Notes: a model not told the origin generated them from the letters alone. Shown: positions 16,195 to 25,874, counted from the stretch's first letter. The stretch: 64,000 nt of DNA from Pseudaeromonas sp963677375 (GCA_963677375.2 CAXXIF010000004.1:310001-374000); one strand, 5' to 3'. A program made the numbers and translations.

Positions 16195-17124
16195 TCAAGG
16201 AAGTAAAAACCGGGTTAATTGCTCATGAGTCGGCAGTGCCGTCATGGCGCCACGGGCTGTGGTGGCCAATGCCCCGCAGCCCTGAGCCTGCGCTATGATA
16301 GGGGCCAATAGCTCCCACTCGGGTAACTGATCCTGCCCGGCGAGCCCGGCAAGCAAGCCGGCGACAAAGGCATCGCCAGCGCCTGTGGTATCCACCACGT
16401 CAATGCGCCGCGCAGGCAGTTGGCGTAGCTGCTGGCGATCATGGATCAGTACCCCCTCGGCACCCAAAGTGACGAGCAATAACCGGATGGGATAACGGGC
16501 CATGAGCTGGGCGATGGCAACATCCATCGGCAGTGGGCCACTCAGGTAGTGGAGTTCCTCTTCCGAGAGTTTGACTACATCCGCCAACGCCAGGGTCTGC
16601 TCCAGGCAATGACGTAGCTCGGCAGGGTCCGTCCAGATCTCTTCCCTGAGGTTGGGATCAAAGCTTACCGCGCCGCCAGCGGCACGAATGGCGTGGATGG
16701 CTGCCAGGGCACTGCTGCGGCATGGCTCCTGAGCCAGAGCTATGGAGCACAGATGCAGCCATTGCCCGGCATGAAATTCGGGTAATTCCTCGGTTTCCAG
16801 AAACAGATCGGCACTCGGTCTGACCAGAAAGGTAAAGCTGCGTTCACCTTGATCATCCAGATCGACCAGCACGGTTGATGTTCGATGCTGAGGGTCCAGA
16901 TACATGGTCGTTGTATCGACGCCCTCGTCGCCCAGCACCTGACGCAGAAAACGACCCAATGGATCGGCACCGACCCGGCCAATAAAGGCGCTGTTGCCAC
17001 CCAGTCGGGCAACCCCGACAGCCACGTTGGCGGGGGCTCCCCCCGGACACTTCAGATAGCGGTCGCTGCCCTCAGGCACCAGATCCACGACGGCATCGCC
17101 CAGCACCCAGACTCGATTTGTCAT
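16195..17124 (-). CDS. scrK: Fructokinase, PfkB family
   Basis: 309 residues. It phosphorylates the fructose released by sucrose hydrolysis to fructose 6-phosphate. PfkB features: the N-terminal GGAPANVAVGVARLGG block (near residues 28-43) and the C-terminal DTTGAGDAFVAGLLAG signature with the catalytic Asp in GAGD. Full length. It has its own operator-like palindrome upstream and its own terminator, so it is a separate unit of the sucrose regulon. Confidence 0.93.
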   Translation of the reverse strand: MTNRVWVLGDAVVDLVPEGSDRYLKCPGGAPANVAVGVARLGGNSAFIGRVGADPLGRFLRQVLGDEGVDTTTMYLDPQHRTSTVLVDLDDQGERSFTFLVRPSADLFLETEELPEFHAGQWLHLCSIALAQEPCRSSALAAIHAIRAAGGAVSFDPNLREEIWTDPAELRHCLEQTLALADVVKLSEEELHYLSGPLPMDVAIAQLMARYPIRLLLVTLGAEGVLIHDRQQLRQLPARRIDVVDTTGAGDAFVAGLLAGLAGQDQLPEWELLAPIIAQAQGCGALATTARGAMTALPTHEQLTRFLLP

Positions 17125-17157
17125 AATTCACCTCTCAACTGAACTTTTCATAAGTTA

Positions 17158-17173
17158 GCTAAACCGATTTAGT
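17158..17173. promoter_or_regulatory. Probable ScrR operator 3, upstream of scrK
   Basis: GCTAAACCGATTTAGT, a 16-bp palindrome with two mismatches sharing GCTAAACC exactly with operator 1. It lies 34 bases before the scrK start. Confidence 0.65.
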
Positions 17174-17342
17174 TGTGCAAGTATTCTGAAGTTATGGGAT
17201 GAAGGATTGTCGGTCGGGACACTTTATCGATCTATTTCTGATGTTGGATCTAGGTGAATTACGTGGGGATTGGGGCATGGGTGGATGCAGCCCCTCAGGG
17301 TTTGCGTTACGCTGAACCTAGGGCAGCGAACCGGAGAACACC

Positions 17343-17882
17343 ATGATCAGAAGCGTAACCCTTGAGGATGCTGCGGCTATCTGCGCCATCTATAACCACT
17401 ATGTGGAGCAAAGCGATATTTCGTTTGAAGAGGTGGCGGTGACGGAGCAGGAGATGGCCGAGCGGATCACCACTATTAGTCATCACTATCCGTGGCTGGT
17501 GTTCTGCGATGGCAAACAGGTACTGGGTTATGCCTATGCCATGGTCTGGAAGAGTCGCTCGGCCTATCGTTACAGCGTCGAGACCTCGGTTTATCTGGCA
17601 CCTGGTGCCCGGGGGCGCAATCTGGGGACCGAGCTCTATCGAGAACTACTTCCCAAGCTGCGCGAGGGAGGCTTTCATACGGCTGTGGCCTGCATCAGTC
17701 TGCCCAATGCGGCCAGCATCCATCTGCACGAGAAGATGGGGTTCAGTAAGGTGGCGCATTTCAAGGAGGTGGGATTTAAAGGCGATCGCTGGATCGATAT
17801 CGGTTATTGGCAACTCTCGTTATCCCGGGTGCGGCCACCTCGCACCGACGAAGATTTCTCCGCCGCCAATCTGCTCCCCTGA
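17343..17882 (+). CDS. GNAT N-acetyltransferase, phosphinothricin-acetyltransferase-like
   Basis: 179 residues. The order of motifs is that of the PAT/bar-like GNAT group: IRSVTLEDAAAICAIYNHYV at the N-terminus, VYLAPGARGRNLGTELYREL as the acetyl-CoA loop (near 95-114) and NAASIHLHEKMGFSKVAHFKEVGFK at the C-terminal half. Relatives acetylate the amino group of methionine sulfone, phosphinothricin or similar compounds; the true substrate is unknown. The ATG at 17343 is preceded by GGAGAA. Monocistronic by position. Confidence 0.88.
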   Translation: MIRSVTLEDAAAICAIYNHYVEQSDISFEEVAVTEQEMAERITTISHHYPWLVFCDGKQVLGYAYAMVWKSRSAYRYSVETSVYLAPGARGRNLGTELYRELLPKLREGGFHTAVACISLPNAASIHLHEKMGFSKVAHFKEVGFKGDRWIDIGYWQLSLSRVRPPRTDEDFSAANLLP

Positions 17883-18124
17883 GTGGCCCCGATCGTCAGT
17901 ACGACTGTGCATACCTCGGCGCGGCACTGCTGATTTCTTCCGGGTTCGACATTGGCGGCAACGCCATGGCGACTCTGGGGATGGTGCTGGGTCGCAATCG
18001 TTTTTCCTGCGGGGAAAAGCGATAATTTTGCTTTGGTTCGCTGGTCGCTGCTGCTATACATATAGCCCTTTTTTTTCGTGAACCTCGCCGCGGTCGCGGT
18101 GGCAACCAGGGAAGTCAGGCAGCC

Positions 18125-21100
18125 ATGATCCCGAGACTCAATATCCAGGATGGGATTACCCCCGTCTATCACACCTTTCTTGAGGCGCTGATCGGTGGCC
18201 GGTTTTACCGGTGATGTCGAAAGCTCCTACTCCAGCCGTTTGGCCGTCGCCACGGACAACAGCGTGTATCAGTGGCTGCCCCAGGCGGTGCTTTTTCCGC
18301 GTAGTACCGCCGATGTGGTGCTGCTGACTACCTTGGCGCAGGCGCCCAAGTTCAACGGCATCAGCTTTTCGGCCCGAGGCGGTGGAACCGGAACCAATGG
18401 CCAGTCACTGAATGATGGCCTGATTGTCGATCTCTCCCGGCATATGCACGGCATTCTGGAATTCAATCTGGAGCAGCGTTGGGTTCGTGTGCAAGCGGGT
18501 CTGGTTAAAGACAAGCTCAATGAATTTTTGAAACCTCATGGCCTGTTCTTCTCGCCGGAGCTCTCGACCAGCAACCGCGCCACCATCGGCGGCATGATCA
18601 ATACCGATGCGTCAGGGCAGGGTTTCTTTGGTCTATGGCAAGACCTCGGCTCATGTACTAGCTGTGACTGCCGTCCTGGATGACGGCAGCCTGTTACAGG
18701 CGCAGCCGGTGCAGGGTGAGGCGCTAGCGGCCAAGTTGGCCGATACCGGTCGGGAAGGGGCCCATCTACCAGCAAGTCCTGGCTTCGGCACGAGATAAGC
18801 GCGATGAGATAGAAGCCACGTTCCCGAAACTCAACCGTTTCCTGACCGGTTACGATCTCAAGCATGTCTATGATCCCGCGACCGATGCCGTGGATCTGAG
18901 CCGCCTGCTGTGTGGTTCGGAAGGAACCTTGGCTTTTATTACTGAAGCCAAGCTGGATCTGACTCCGATTCCGACCTTCCGCACTTTGGTCAACGTCAAG
19001 TACGACAGTTTCGAGTCTGCATTGCGCAATGCCCCCGTTATGGTGGCGGCCGAGGCCTTGTCGGTAGAAACCGTGGATTCCCGCGTGCTGGACTTGGCCC
19101 GTGGCGATATCATCTGGCACTCGGTGAAACACCTCATCGAGGATGTACCGGGCAAGGACATGCTGGGTATCAACATCATCGAGTTTGCCGGGGATGATGC
19201 CAGCGAGCAGACGCGCAAGGTGCAGGCGCTGAGTGCCCGTCTCGATGCTCTGTTGGGCGGCTGGTGCGAGCGGCGTCATCGGCTACCAAATCTGTGATGA
19301 ACTGGCGAGCATCGAAACCATCTATGCCATGCGCAAGAAGGCCGTCGGTTTACTCGGCAATGCCAAGGGGCGCAAGAAGCCGGTGCCCTTCACCGAAGAT
19401 ACGGCAGTCCCGCCGGAGAAACTGGCCGACTTCATCATGGAGTTCCGAGCCCTGCTGGATGCCAACCAACTCTCCTATGGCATGTTTGGGCATGTGGATT
19501 GTGGCGTACTACACGTGCGCCCGGCGCTGGATCTCTGCGATCCGGAACAGGAAGTGGTGTTACGGCAGATTTCTGACCAGGTTGTGGCCCTGACTGCCAA
19601 ATATGGTGGTCTGATGTGGGGTGAGCATGGTCGTGGTTTCCGTTCGGAATATGGCCCTGCCTATTTTGGTGCCTTGTTTGACGATCTGCGCAAGATCAAG
19701 GGCGGCGTTTGATCCGCTCAACCGCATGAATCCAGGCAAGATCTGTACTCCGATGGGCGTCGATACGCCACTGGTGTCGGTGGATGCCACCAAGCGGGGG
19801 GCGTTTGATCGCCAGATCCCGGTCGCGGTACGGGACAGTTTCACCGATGCCCTCTCGTGCAACGGGAATGGGCTCTGCTTCACCTTCGAGCACAATTCAC
19901 CCATGTGCCCTTCGTTCAAGTTGACCGGCGATCGTCGTCACTCGCCCAAGGGGCGGGCCACTCTGATGCGTGAGTGGCTGCGCCAGCTTGAAGTCCAGGG
20001 CTATGATCCTCTGGCCGAAGAGGTGGAAATCCACCATGGCGGCGTGCGCTGGCGTGAATTAGTCGGGCGGGTGCGCAATACCCTGAGCAAGGCGCGGGGC
20101 GAGTATGATTTCTCTCACGAAGTGATGGAGGCCATGCAAGGCTGTCTGGCCTGTAAGGCTTGTGCCAGCCAGTGCCCGATCAAGGTGGATGTACCGGCGT
20201 TCCGTTCCCGCTTCATGGAGATCTACCATCAGCGCTATCTGCGTCCGGCCAAGGATTACTTCGTGGCGTCCGTTGAATCCTACGCGCCGCTCATGGCCAA
20301 GGCACCTGGGGTGGTGAACTACTTCCTCAAGCAAAACTGGGTGCAAAAGGCGACGGAAAAAACCATTGGCATGGTAGATGTGCCGATCCTGAGCGAGCCA
20401 ACCCTGAAACAGGAGCTGGCGGGTCACGGTGCCGACCTGTTCCAGTTGGAGAAGCTGGAACAGCTTTCCCCCGAGGCGCGGCAGAAAGTGGTCCTGGTGG
20501 TGCAAGATCCCTTCACCTCCTACTACGATGCCCCTGTGGTGCGGGATTTGATCCTGCTGATCGAGAAGCTGGGCTTCCGCCCCCTATTGCTGCCGTTTAA
20601 ACCCAATGGCAAGCCCCAGCATATTAAGGGCTTCTTGCGCAGTTTTGCCCGTACCGCCGCCAACGCGGCCCAGTTCTTCAATCGCCTGCACCATCTGGGT
20701 ATCCCCATGGTAGGGCCAGATCCGGCCATGGTGCTTTGTTACCGGGATGAGTATGTGAAGGCGTTGGGGGATGCGCGCGGGGAATTCAACGTGCAACTGC
20801 CGCAGGAGTGGCTGCTGTCGGTCTTGCCGCAGCTTGCCAGACAGGAGCGGGCGGAGAAACCGCAATTTTATCTATTTGCCCACTGCACCGAGAAGGACCG
20901 TCAAGCCCTCGACCCATGGGGATTGGGGCACACTGTTTGGCTATTTTGGTGCCGAGCTCAAACCTGTTGCCGTGGGTTGTTGTGGTATGGCGGGGACCTA
21001 TGGTCATGACGTCAAACATTTGCAGGATTCTAAAGAGATCTACCAGATGAGCTGGGGGCCTGCGATGGCCAACCTGCCCAAGAGCCAGTGTCTGGCAACC

Positions 21101-21184
21101 GGTTATTCTTGCCGCAGCCAGGTCAAACGGATGGAAGGTGAGAAGTTGCAGCATCCGCTACAGGCCCTGCTTTCCCTGCTGTAG
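18125..21184 (+). pseudogene. ydiJ: FAD/Fe-S D-2-hydroxyacid dehydrogenase, six +1 frameshifts
   Basis: Across seven frame segments the sequence encodes a complete relative of the E. coli YdiJ protein (about 1018 residues): MIPRLN at the start, the FAD-binding type 4 domain (ARGGGTGTNGQ, NRATIGGMINTDASGQG), the FAD oxidase C-terminal domain (GMFGHVDCGVLHVRPALD, WGEHGRG), the Fe-S cluster motif CLACKACASQCPIKVD and the cysteine-rich end (GCCGMAGTYGHD), stopping at 21184. Frame breaks lie near 18205, 18624, 18759, 19259, 19701 and 20914. Each shifts the frame by +1, five in or next to a run of T, G or C. I see no nonsense change between breaks. It is either a recently damaged gene or a locally poor sequence. 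Adjacent to menI, as in E. coli. Confidence 0.85.
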
Positions 21185-21227
21185 CTATCGGTTTGCAGGA
21201 CGAAAACAGACAAGCCAAGTAAACTGC

Positions 21228-21259
21228 AAGGCGCACCGCCAAGGGTGCGCCTTCTTTTT
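21228..21259 (+). terminator. Rho-independent terminator between ydiJ and menI
   Basis: A perfect 10-bp stem (AAGGCGCACC, 21228-21237; GGTGCGCCTT, 21244-21253) followed by CTTTTT. It ends only about 16 bases before the menI start, so menI lies directly behind a strong terminator. Confidence 0.9.
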
Positions 21260-21274
21260 GGGAGTGATAAACCA

Positions 21275-21697
21275 ATGTCCATCTGGAAACGGGACTTTAC
21301 CCTGGAGAGTCTGAATCAGGGGTCAATCAACACGCTGGTTGCCCATCTGGGGATCTGCTACAGCAACCTGGGAGATGATTATCTGCAGGCCACCATGCCG
21401 GTTGCGGCTCATACCCATCAACCGCTCGGTATGTTGCATGGTGGGGCCTCCGTGGTGCTGGCCGAAACCCTGGGTTCGGTGGCGGGTAACCTGTGTGTCA
21501 GCCGGGATTACTATGCGGTCGGATTGGAGATCAATGCCAATCATGTCCGGGCCAAACGAGACGGGGTGGTCACAGGGACGACCCGCGCGCTGCACTTGGG
21601 AGCGACAACGCAATTGTGGCAAATTGAGATCCATGATGAACGGCAGCGGCTCATTTGTACCAGCCGGATCACCTTGGCCATTCTGAAGAAAAAGTAA
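21275..21697 (+). CDS. menI: Hotdog-fold acyl-CoA thioesterase (DHNA-CoA hydrolase type)
   Basis: 140 residues matching E. coli YdiI/MenI, which hydrolyses 1,4-dihydroxy-2-naphthoyl-CoA in menaquinone synthesis and also other aryl or acyl-CoAs. The signature HGGASVVLAETLGSVAG carries H55 and catalytic E64, followed by GLEINANHVR and LHLGATTQLWQIEI. I start at the ATG at 21275 with GGGAG upstream; an in-frame upstream extension would begin inside the terminator. Same neighbour (ydiJ) as in E. coli. Its promoter must lie inside or downstream of ydiJ, because a terminator directly precedes it. Confidence 0.9.
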   Translation: MSIWKRDFTLESLNQGSINTLVAHLGICYSNLGDDYLQATMPVAAHTHQPLGMLHGGASVVLAETLGSVAGNLCVSRDYYAVGLEINANHVRAKRDGVVTGTTRALHLGATTQLWQIEIHDERQRLICTSRITLAILKKK

Positions 21698-21724
21698 TTG
21701 AATGAGATAATTGTCACATTTCTA

Positions 21725-21754
21725 GAGACAATATAGCTAAGCTATGTATATAAT
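21725..21754 (+). promoter_or_regulatory. Probable sigma-70 promoter of deaD
   Basis: A perfect -10 TATAAT at 21749-21754 with a moderate -35 GAGACA at 21725-21730, spaced 18 bases. Transcription would give a leader of about 80 bases before the deaD start, with room for cold-dependent control of translation. Confidence 0.6.
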
Positions 21755-21841
21755 CTGCCCCCCTTGCGATACCGGGCCAGCAGCGACATGAGAGATTTGC
21801 CGCTAGGAGCCCGTTTTCATTCCTCTTAACCGGAAGAACTT

Positions 21842-23725
21842 ATGTCTGAAGTTGAAATTGTACCGAGCTTTCGTGAGCTTGGCCTTGCTGACCCGATCCT
21901 TAAAGCCGTACTTGATGTTGGCTATGAAACCCCATCCCCCATCCAGGCTGGCGCTATCCCGCCGTTGTTGGAAGGCCGTGACATTTTAGGCCAGGCGCAA
22001 ACTGGTACCGGTAAAACCGCTGCCTTTGCTCTGCCGCTGCTGTCCCGCCTTGACCCGCGTGATACCGCCACTCAGATCCTGATCCTGGCTCCGACTCGTG
22101 AGTTGGCTATCCAGGTTGCTGAAGCGTGCCAAAGCTACGCCAAGTATCTGCCGGATTTTCATGTTCTGCCGATCTATGGTGGTTCATCCTACGAAACCCA
22201 GATCCGTGCCCTGAAGCGCGGTGCTCAGGTCGTCGTTGGTACTCCAGGTCGCGTCATGGATTTGATGCGCAAAGGCAAGCTGGACTTGTCTGCTCTGCGT
22301 GCTCTGGTACTGGACGAAGCCGACGAAATGTTGCGCATGGGCTTCATCGACGACGTGGAATGGGTGATTGAACAATGTCCGCATGATCGTCAGATCGCGC
22401 TGTTCTCGGCGACCATGCCGGATGTGATCCGTCGTGTCGCCCATCGTCACCTGCAAGATCCGGCCGAGGTGAAGATTGCCTCCAAGACCAGCACGGCGTC
22501 TACCGTCCGTCAGCGTTACTGGCTGGTTTCCGGTTTGCACAAACTGGATGCCATGACTCGTCTGCTGGAAGTTGAACCCTATGATGCGTTGCTGGCTTTC
22601 GTCCGCACCAAGACAGCCGCTGAAGAGTTGACCAGCAAGCTGGCCGCTCGTGGTCATGCCTGTGAGGCCTTGCACGGTGATATTCCGCAGAAACTGCGTG
22701 AACGTACCGTAGAAAAGATCAAGAACGGCCAGGTGGACATTCTGGTTGCAACCGACGTGGCCGCTCGGGGTCTGGATGTTGAGCGTATTACTCACGTCGT
22801 AAACTACGACATTCCTTACGACACTGAGTCCTATGTGCACCGTATCGGTCGTACCGGTCGTGCCGGTCGTACTGGTGATGCCATCCTGTTTGTGGCTCCT
22901 CGTGAGCGTCGTATGCTGCGTGCCATCGAGCACACCACGCGTCAGCCGATCGAACCCATGCACATGCCGTCCGCTCAGGACATCAACAAGCATCGCATGG
23001 AAGTGTTCAAGCAACAGATCCGTGACACCCTGCAGTCTGATGATCTGGAGCAATACCAGGAAGTCGTCAACGAATTCCTGCAAGATGACAGCGTTGAGCC
23101 GTTGGACTTGTGTGCGGCCCTGGCCAAGATGGTCAAGGGTGACGAGCCGTTGTTCATGGACGAGAGCCAGCCTGAGCCGTCACAACGGACTCCGGAACGT
23201 AACGACCGTAATGAGCGTTTTGACCGTAATGATCGCAGTGATCGTTTCGGTGACGATCGCCAACGTCGTGAACGGAACAAGACTCCGTCTGCCGGTCCGC
23301 GTCCGCTCAAGGACCATCCGGATGTAGTGACCCAACGTTATCGCGTGGAAGTCGGTTATGAGCACGGCGTCAAGCCGGGCCAGATCGTCGGTGCCATCGC
23401 TAACGAAGGCGATATCGAGAGTGCCTTCATCGGTCACATCGAGATTTTCGACACCTTTACCACAGTCGATCTGCCGGAAGGTATGCCGACCGAGACCATG
23501 GATATTCTCAAGCGTGCTCGTGTCTGCGGTCGCCCGCTGGATATTAGCCAGTTTACCGGTCAGGTTCCGGCTCGTACCGAACGTAGCGGTAAGCCATTTG
23601 CGGATCGTCGCCCACGTTCGGAAGGTGGTCGTGACCGTCCATTTGGTGATGCCAAGCGTAGCGGTGCGCCGCGCAAGTTCGACAACAAGCCAAAGTTTGA
23701 CAAAGGTGGTCGTAACGACCGCTAA
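21842..23725 (+). CDS. deaD: Cold-shock DEAD-box ATP-dependent RNA helicase
   Basis: 627 residues, the length of DeaD/CsdA, which unwinds RNA in ribosome assembly and mRNA decay, especially in the cold. Q motif near 28-35, motif I AQTGTGKT 52-59, PTRELA, TPGRV, the DEAD box in LVLDEADEML, SAT, then VATDVAARGLDVERI and HRIGRTGRAGRTG in the second RecA domain. The C-terminal part holds a DbpA-like RNA-binding domain (near 485-565). It is flanked by a basic-acidic Asn/Asp/Arg repeat tract (NDRNERFDRNDRSDRF) and a Gly/Arg/Lys-rich tail. Codon use is strongly biased to the optimal set, as in highly expressed genes. Confidence 0.97.
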   Translation: MSEVEIVPSFRELGLADPILKAVLDVGYETPSPIQAGAIPPLLEGRDILGQAQTGTGKTAAFALPLLSRLDPRDTATQILILAPTRELAIQVAEACQSYAKYLPDFHVLPIYGGSSYETQIRALKRGAQVVVGTPGRVMDLMRKGKLDLSALRALVLDEADEMLRMGFIDDVEWVIEQCPHDRQIALFSATMPDVIRRVAHRHLQDPAEVKIASKTSTASTVRQRYWLVSGLHKLDAMTRLLEVEPYDALLAFVRTKTAAEELTSKLAARGHACEALHGDIPQKLRERTVEKIKNGQVDILVATDVAARGLDVERITHVVNYDIPYDTESYVHRIGRTGRAGRTGDAILFVAPRERRMLRAIEHTTRQPIEPMHMPSAQDINKHRMEVFKQQIRDTLQSDDLEQYQEVVNEFLQDDSVEPLDLCAALAKMVKGDEPLFMDESQPEPSQRTPERNDRNERFDRNDRSDRFGDDRQRRERNKTPSAGPRPLKDHPDVVTQRYRVEVGYEHGVKPGQIVGAIANEGDIESAFIGHIEIFDTFTTVDLPEGMPTETMDILKRARVCGRPLDISQFTGQVPARTERSGKPFADRRPRSEGGRDRPFGDAKRSGAPRKFDNKPKFDKGGRNDR

Positions 23726-23745
23726 GTTAGAGACTTGACGCTCAG

Positions 23746-23774
23746 AAGCCCTCCGCCTTGCGGGGGGCTTTTTT
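23746..23774 (+). terminator. Rho-independent terminator of deaD
   Basis: Stem AAGCCCTCCG (23746-23755) with CGGGGGGCTT (23761-23770), one G-T pair, five-base loop, then TTTT continuing the T run. About 20 bases after the deaD stop. Confidence 0.9.
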
Positions 23775-23902
23775 GTTTGGGTGTTTTTTGTCGTCATCAA
23801 CCATTCAATTAAGGCGCCGCTGACACTGGACGAGTGAGGTTGGCCTCGGTTGCTGATGAGAAAATATACTAGGCTGGCAGTAGTGATCAGTTGGAGATCT
23901 GT

Positions 23903-24289
23903 ATGGGGTTGCGACACCACCATCTGCTAACGCTTACATCATGGAGCCTGCTGTCGGGCTGTCTGCTTGGCACTTGTTTGGCTCAGGCCGAGGTGTGGCA
24001 GGGGTTGTACCGGGCCGGGGCCGAGGTCAACAGCTTCCAGCCTTGTCCGGGCAATCTGGTCTATTGGGTCGATGGCAACAGCACGCTCGCGCTCTCGCTA
24101 CGGGAATATGCGCTCAAGCAGAGTACTCGACCCTATCAACCCATCTATGTGGAACTGATAGGGGAGTTGACGGGCAAGGTGCGAGAGGGAAGTGCGGCGG
24201 GTTACGATGATGTATTGCGGTTGCAATCGGTGGAGGAGATCCGTCTGCAGATACCCGAGCTCTGTCAGGATCTGCCCCCCGAGGGATAA
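23903..24289 (+). CDS. Exported protein with NlpE C-terminal-like (OB) domain, possible lipoprotein
   Basis: 128 residues from the ATG at 23903, which has GGAG six bases upstream; a TTG four codons earlier is unlikely. The N-terminus carries a hydrophobic export signal with a lipobox-like LLSGC (Cys20), but also an AQA signal-peptidase I site a few residues later, so lipidation is uncertain. The mature part reads GLYRAGAEVNSFQPCPGNLVYW, then PYQPIYVELIGEL and VLRLQSVEEIR, the pattern of the OB-fold domain of the NlpE copper/adhesion stress lipoprotein. Two cysteines could form a disulfide. Function not established. Confidence 0.75.
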   Translation: MGLRHHHLLTLTSWSLLSGCLLGTCLAQAEVWQGLYRAGAEVNSFQPCPGNLVYWVDGNSTLALSLREYALKQSTRPYQPIYVELIGELTGKVREGSAAGYDDVLRLQSVEEIRLQIPELCQDLPPEG

Positions 24290-24306
24290 TAGACGGCGGA
24301 TACACA

Positions 24307-24329
24307 GAGGGCGCCAATTTGGCGCCCTC
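24307..24329. terminator. Palindromic hairpin between convergent genes
   Basis: A perfect 11-bp stem GAGGGCGCCAA/TTGGCGCCCTC between the lipoprotein gene (ends 24289) and the methyltransferase gene (ends 24349). T runs on both sides are short, so termination may be weak, but the position fits a bidirectional terminator. Confidence 0.7.
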
Positions 24330-24348
24330 ATAGTTTCTGGTGTGCAGC

Positions 24349-25710
24349 TTATGCTTGCTCGGTATGGGTTGTGAGGTCGAGTGCTGCAACCGCTTCGTTC
24401 GCAGTAGCCGTCTCGAGATCTGCAACTGCTTCGCTATGGGTAACCATTTCAGTGTCTAACTCAGCGTCACTCTGGTCCGCAGTTTCGGCGCCAGGTGTGG
24501 CTTCACGGCGGATCAGGGCCATGTAGAAGCCATCAAACCCGCTCTGGGCCGGACTGATGACTCGCTCACGAACCAGGGTGAAGGTGCCCTGGTGTTTACC
24601 GAGGAATTTGGCAACCTGATCCTGGTTTTCACAGGGCAGGATACTGCAGGTGGCATAGACCAGTTCGCCACCGGGTTTGACCATCTTACTGTAGCGGTTG
24701 AGGATATCCGCTTGCAGGGCCACCAGGACCGGCAGGCGCTCGGCGGTATCCCGCCACTTGGCATCCGGATTACGCTTGAGCACACCCAAACCGGAGCAGG
24801 GGACATCCAGCAGCAGCCGATCGGCACTCTCTTTGAGACGCTTGATGGTTTTGCTGGAGGTGATGAGACGAGTCTCGACGTTGTGGGCGCCCGCCCGGCG
24901 AGCCCGCTGTTTGAGGTTGTCCAGCTTCCACTGTTCGATATCCAGTGCCAGCAGGCGTCCCTTGCCTCGCATCAGCGCGGCCAGATGCAGCGTCTTGCCG
25001 CCTGCACCGGCACAGGCATCGATGACGCGCATTCCGGGTTGCACATCCAGGTACTCGGCGATTTGCTGAGAGCCCGCATCCTGCTGTTCGAACCAGCCTT
25101 CCTGAAAGGAGTCGGTACGGAACAGGGCTGCGTCGTTGAGGACTTCCAGAGCGTTGGCAATGCCGGATATCGGGCGAACGTTCACCCGCTCATCGAGCAG
25201 TCGTTGGGTCAGTGCATTCTGGTCACACTTCAACGTATTGACGCGTAGGAAGCGTTTCGGGTGTTGGGTCAAGGCACGACGTTCTGCAGCCCAGGCATCC
25301 CCTAATTGTTCTTCACCGAGCGCATCCAGCCACTCCGGACAACCATCCCACAAGGCGGGCAGGCCACGGGCGGCGGCTTTGCGACTCTCATAGCTCTTGA
25401 GATTGAACAGACTGGCCGCCGGGCAGGGTGGCAACGGCAGATTATAAAACTGGTGCCAGACACAGATCAGGCTCCATCCTGCCACGGCTGCTTCATCCAT
25501 GGAGACACCCGCCAGCAGGGTGTACAAATTCAGGCGACGCATCAGATCGCCGGTAACAAAGGTGATATTGGCCTGTTCGCTGGGTGCCAGTCGCACCTCG
25601 GAAAATTGTCGCGCGTAGGCTCGGTCCAGAGTGGCACCGTTACCCAATACGTCGCTCAATACCGCCACGACCAGTTCGGCCTGGCGTAGGGTCAGGGAAT
25701 TCTTCAGCAT
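24349..25710 (-). CDS. RsmB/NOP-family rRNA (cytosine-C5) methyltransferase
   Basis: About 453 residues from the ATG at 25710 (MLKNSLTLRQAELVV); an in-frame extension upstream is basic and unlike the family. The SAM-binding motif is VIDACAGAGGKTLHLA (near 245), and both functional cysteines are present: DVPCSG and YATCS. The catalytic domain is that of enzymes that methylate C5 of cytosine in rRNA. The N-terminal region is a small helical domain, shorter and different from the NusB-like domain of RsmB, so the exact target is unknown. The last ~45 residues are an Ala/Glu/Thr/Asp-rich low-complexity tail outside the fold. Confidence 0.85.
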   Translation of the reverse strand: MLKNSLTLRQAELVVAVLSDVLGNGATLDRAYARQFSEVRLAPSEQANITFVTGDLMRRLNLYTLLAGVSMDEAAVAGWSLICVWHQFYNLPLPPCPAASLFNLKSYESRKAAARGLPALWDGCPEWLDALGEEQLGDAWAAERRALTQHPKRFLRVNTLKCDQNALTQRLLDERVNVRPISGIANALEVLNDAALFRTDSFQEGWFEQQDAGSQQIAEYLDVQPGMRVIDACAGAGGKTLHLAALMRGKGRLLALDIEQWKLDNLKQRARRAGAHNVETRLITSSKTIKRLKESADRLLLDVPCSGLGVLKRNPDAKWRDTAERLPVLVALQADILNRYSKMVKPGGELVYATCSILPCENQDQVAKFLGKHQGTFTLVRERVISPAQSGFDGFYMALIRREATPGAETADQSDAELDTEMVTHSEAVADLETATANEAVAALDLTTHTEQA

Positions 25711-25874
25711 GGATGACTCGACGGGAGGAGGAAAACGGCAGCGATCATAGGGGTTAAGCGCCACAGACGCAACCCGCCGCGCGTATCTGCGGCGGTTTAA
25801 TCCCGAGTCATGGCCCATTCAGTGGCTCGGGTCCAGCTGTCGAATTCAGGTGACTCTGCTCCCGGGCCTCGGGG

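Noticed and set aside
15876..16298. Plus-strand open frame of 140 codons over the scrY-scrK gap
   Set aside because: No ribosome site; it runs through two operators and the scrK terminator and into the scrK 3' end, so it is not a gene.
18125..21184. Programmed frameshifting as explanation for the ydiJ breaks
   Set aside because: Six sites in one gene without slippery-site or pseudoknot patterns, all at ordinary homopolymer runs, fit insertion errors or mutations far better.
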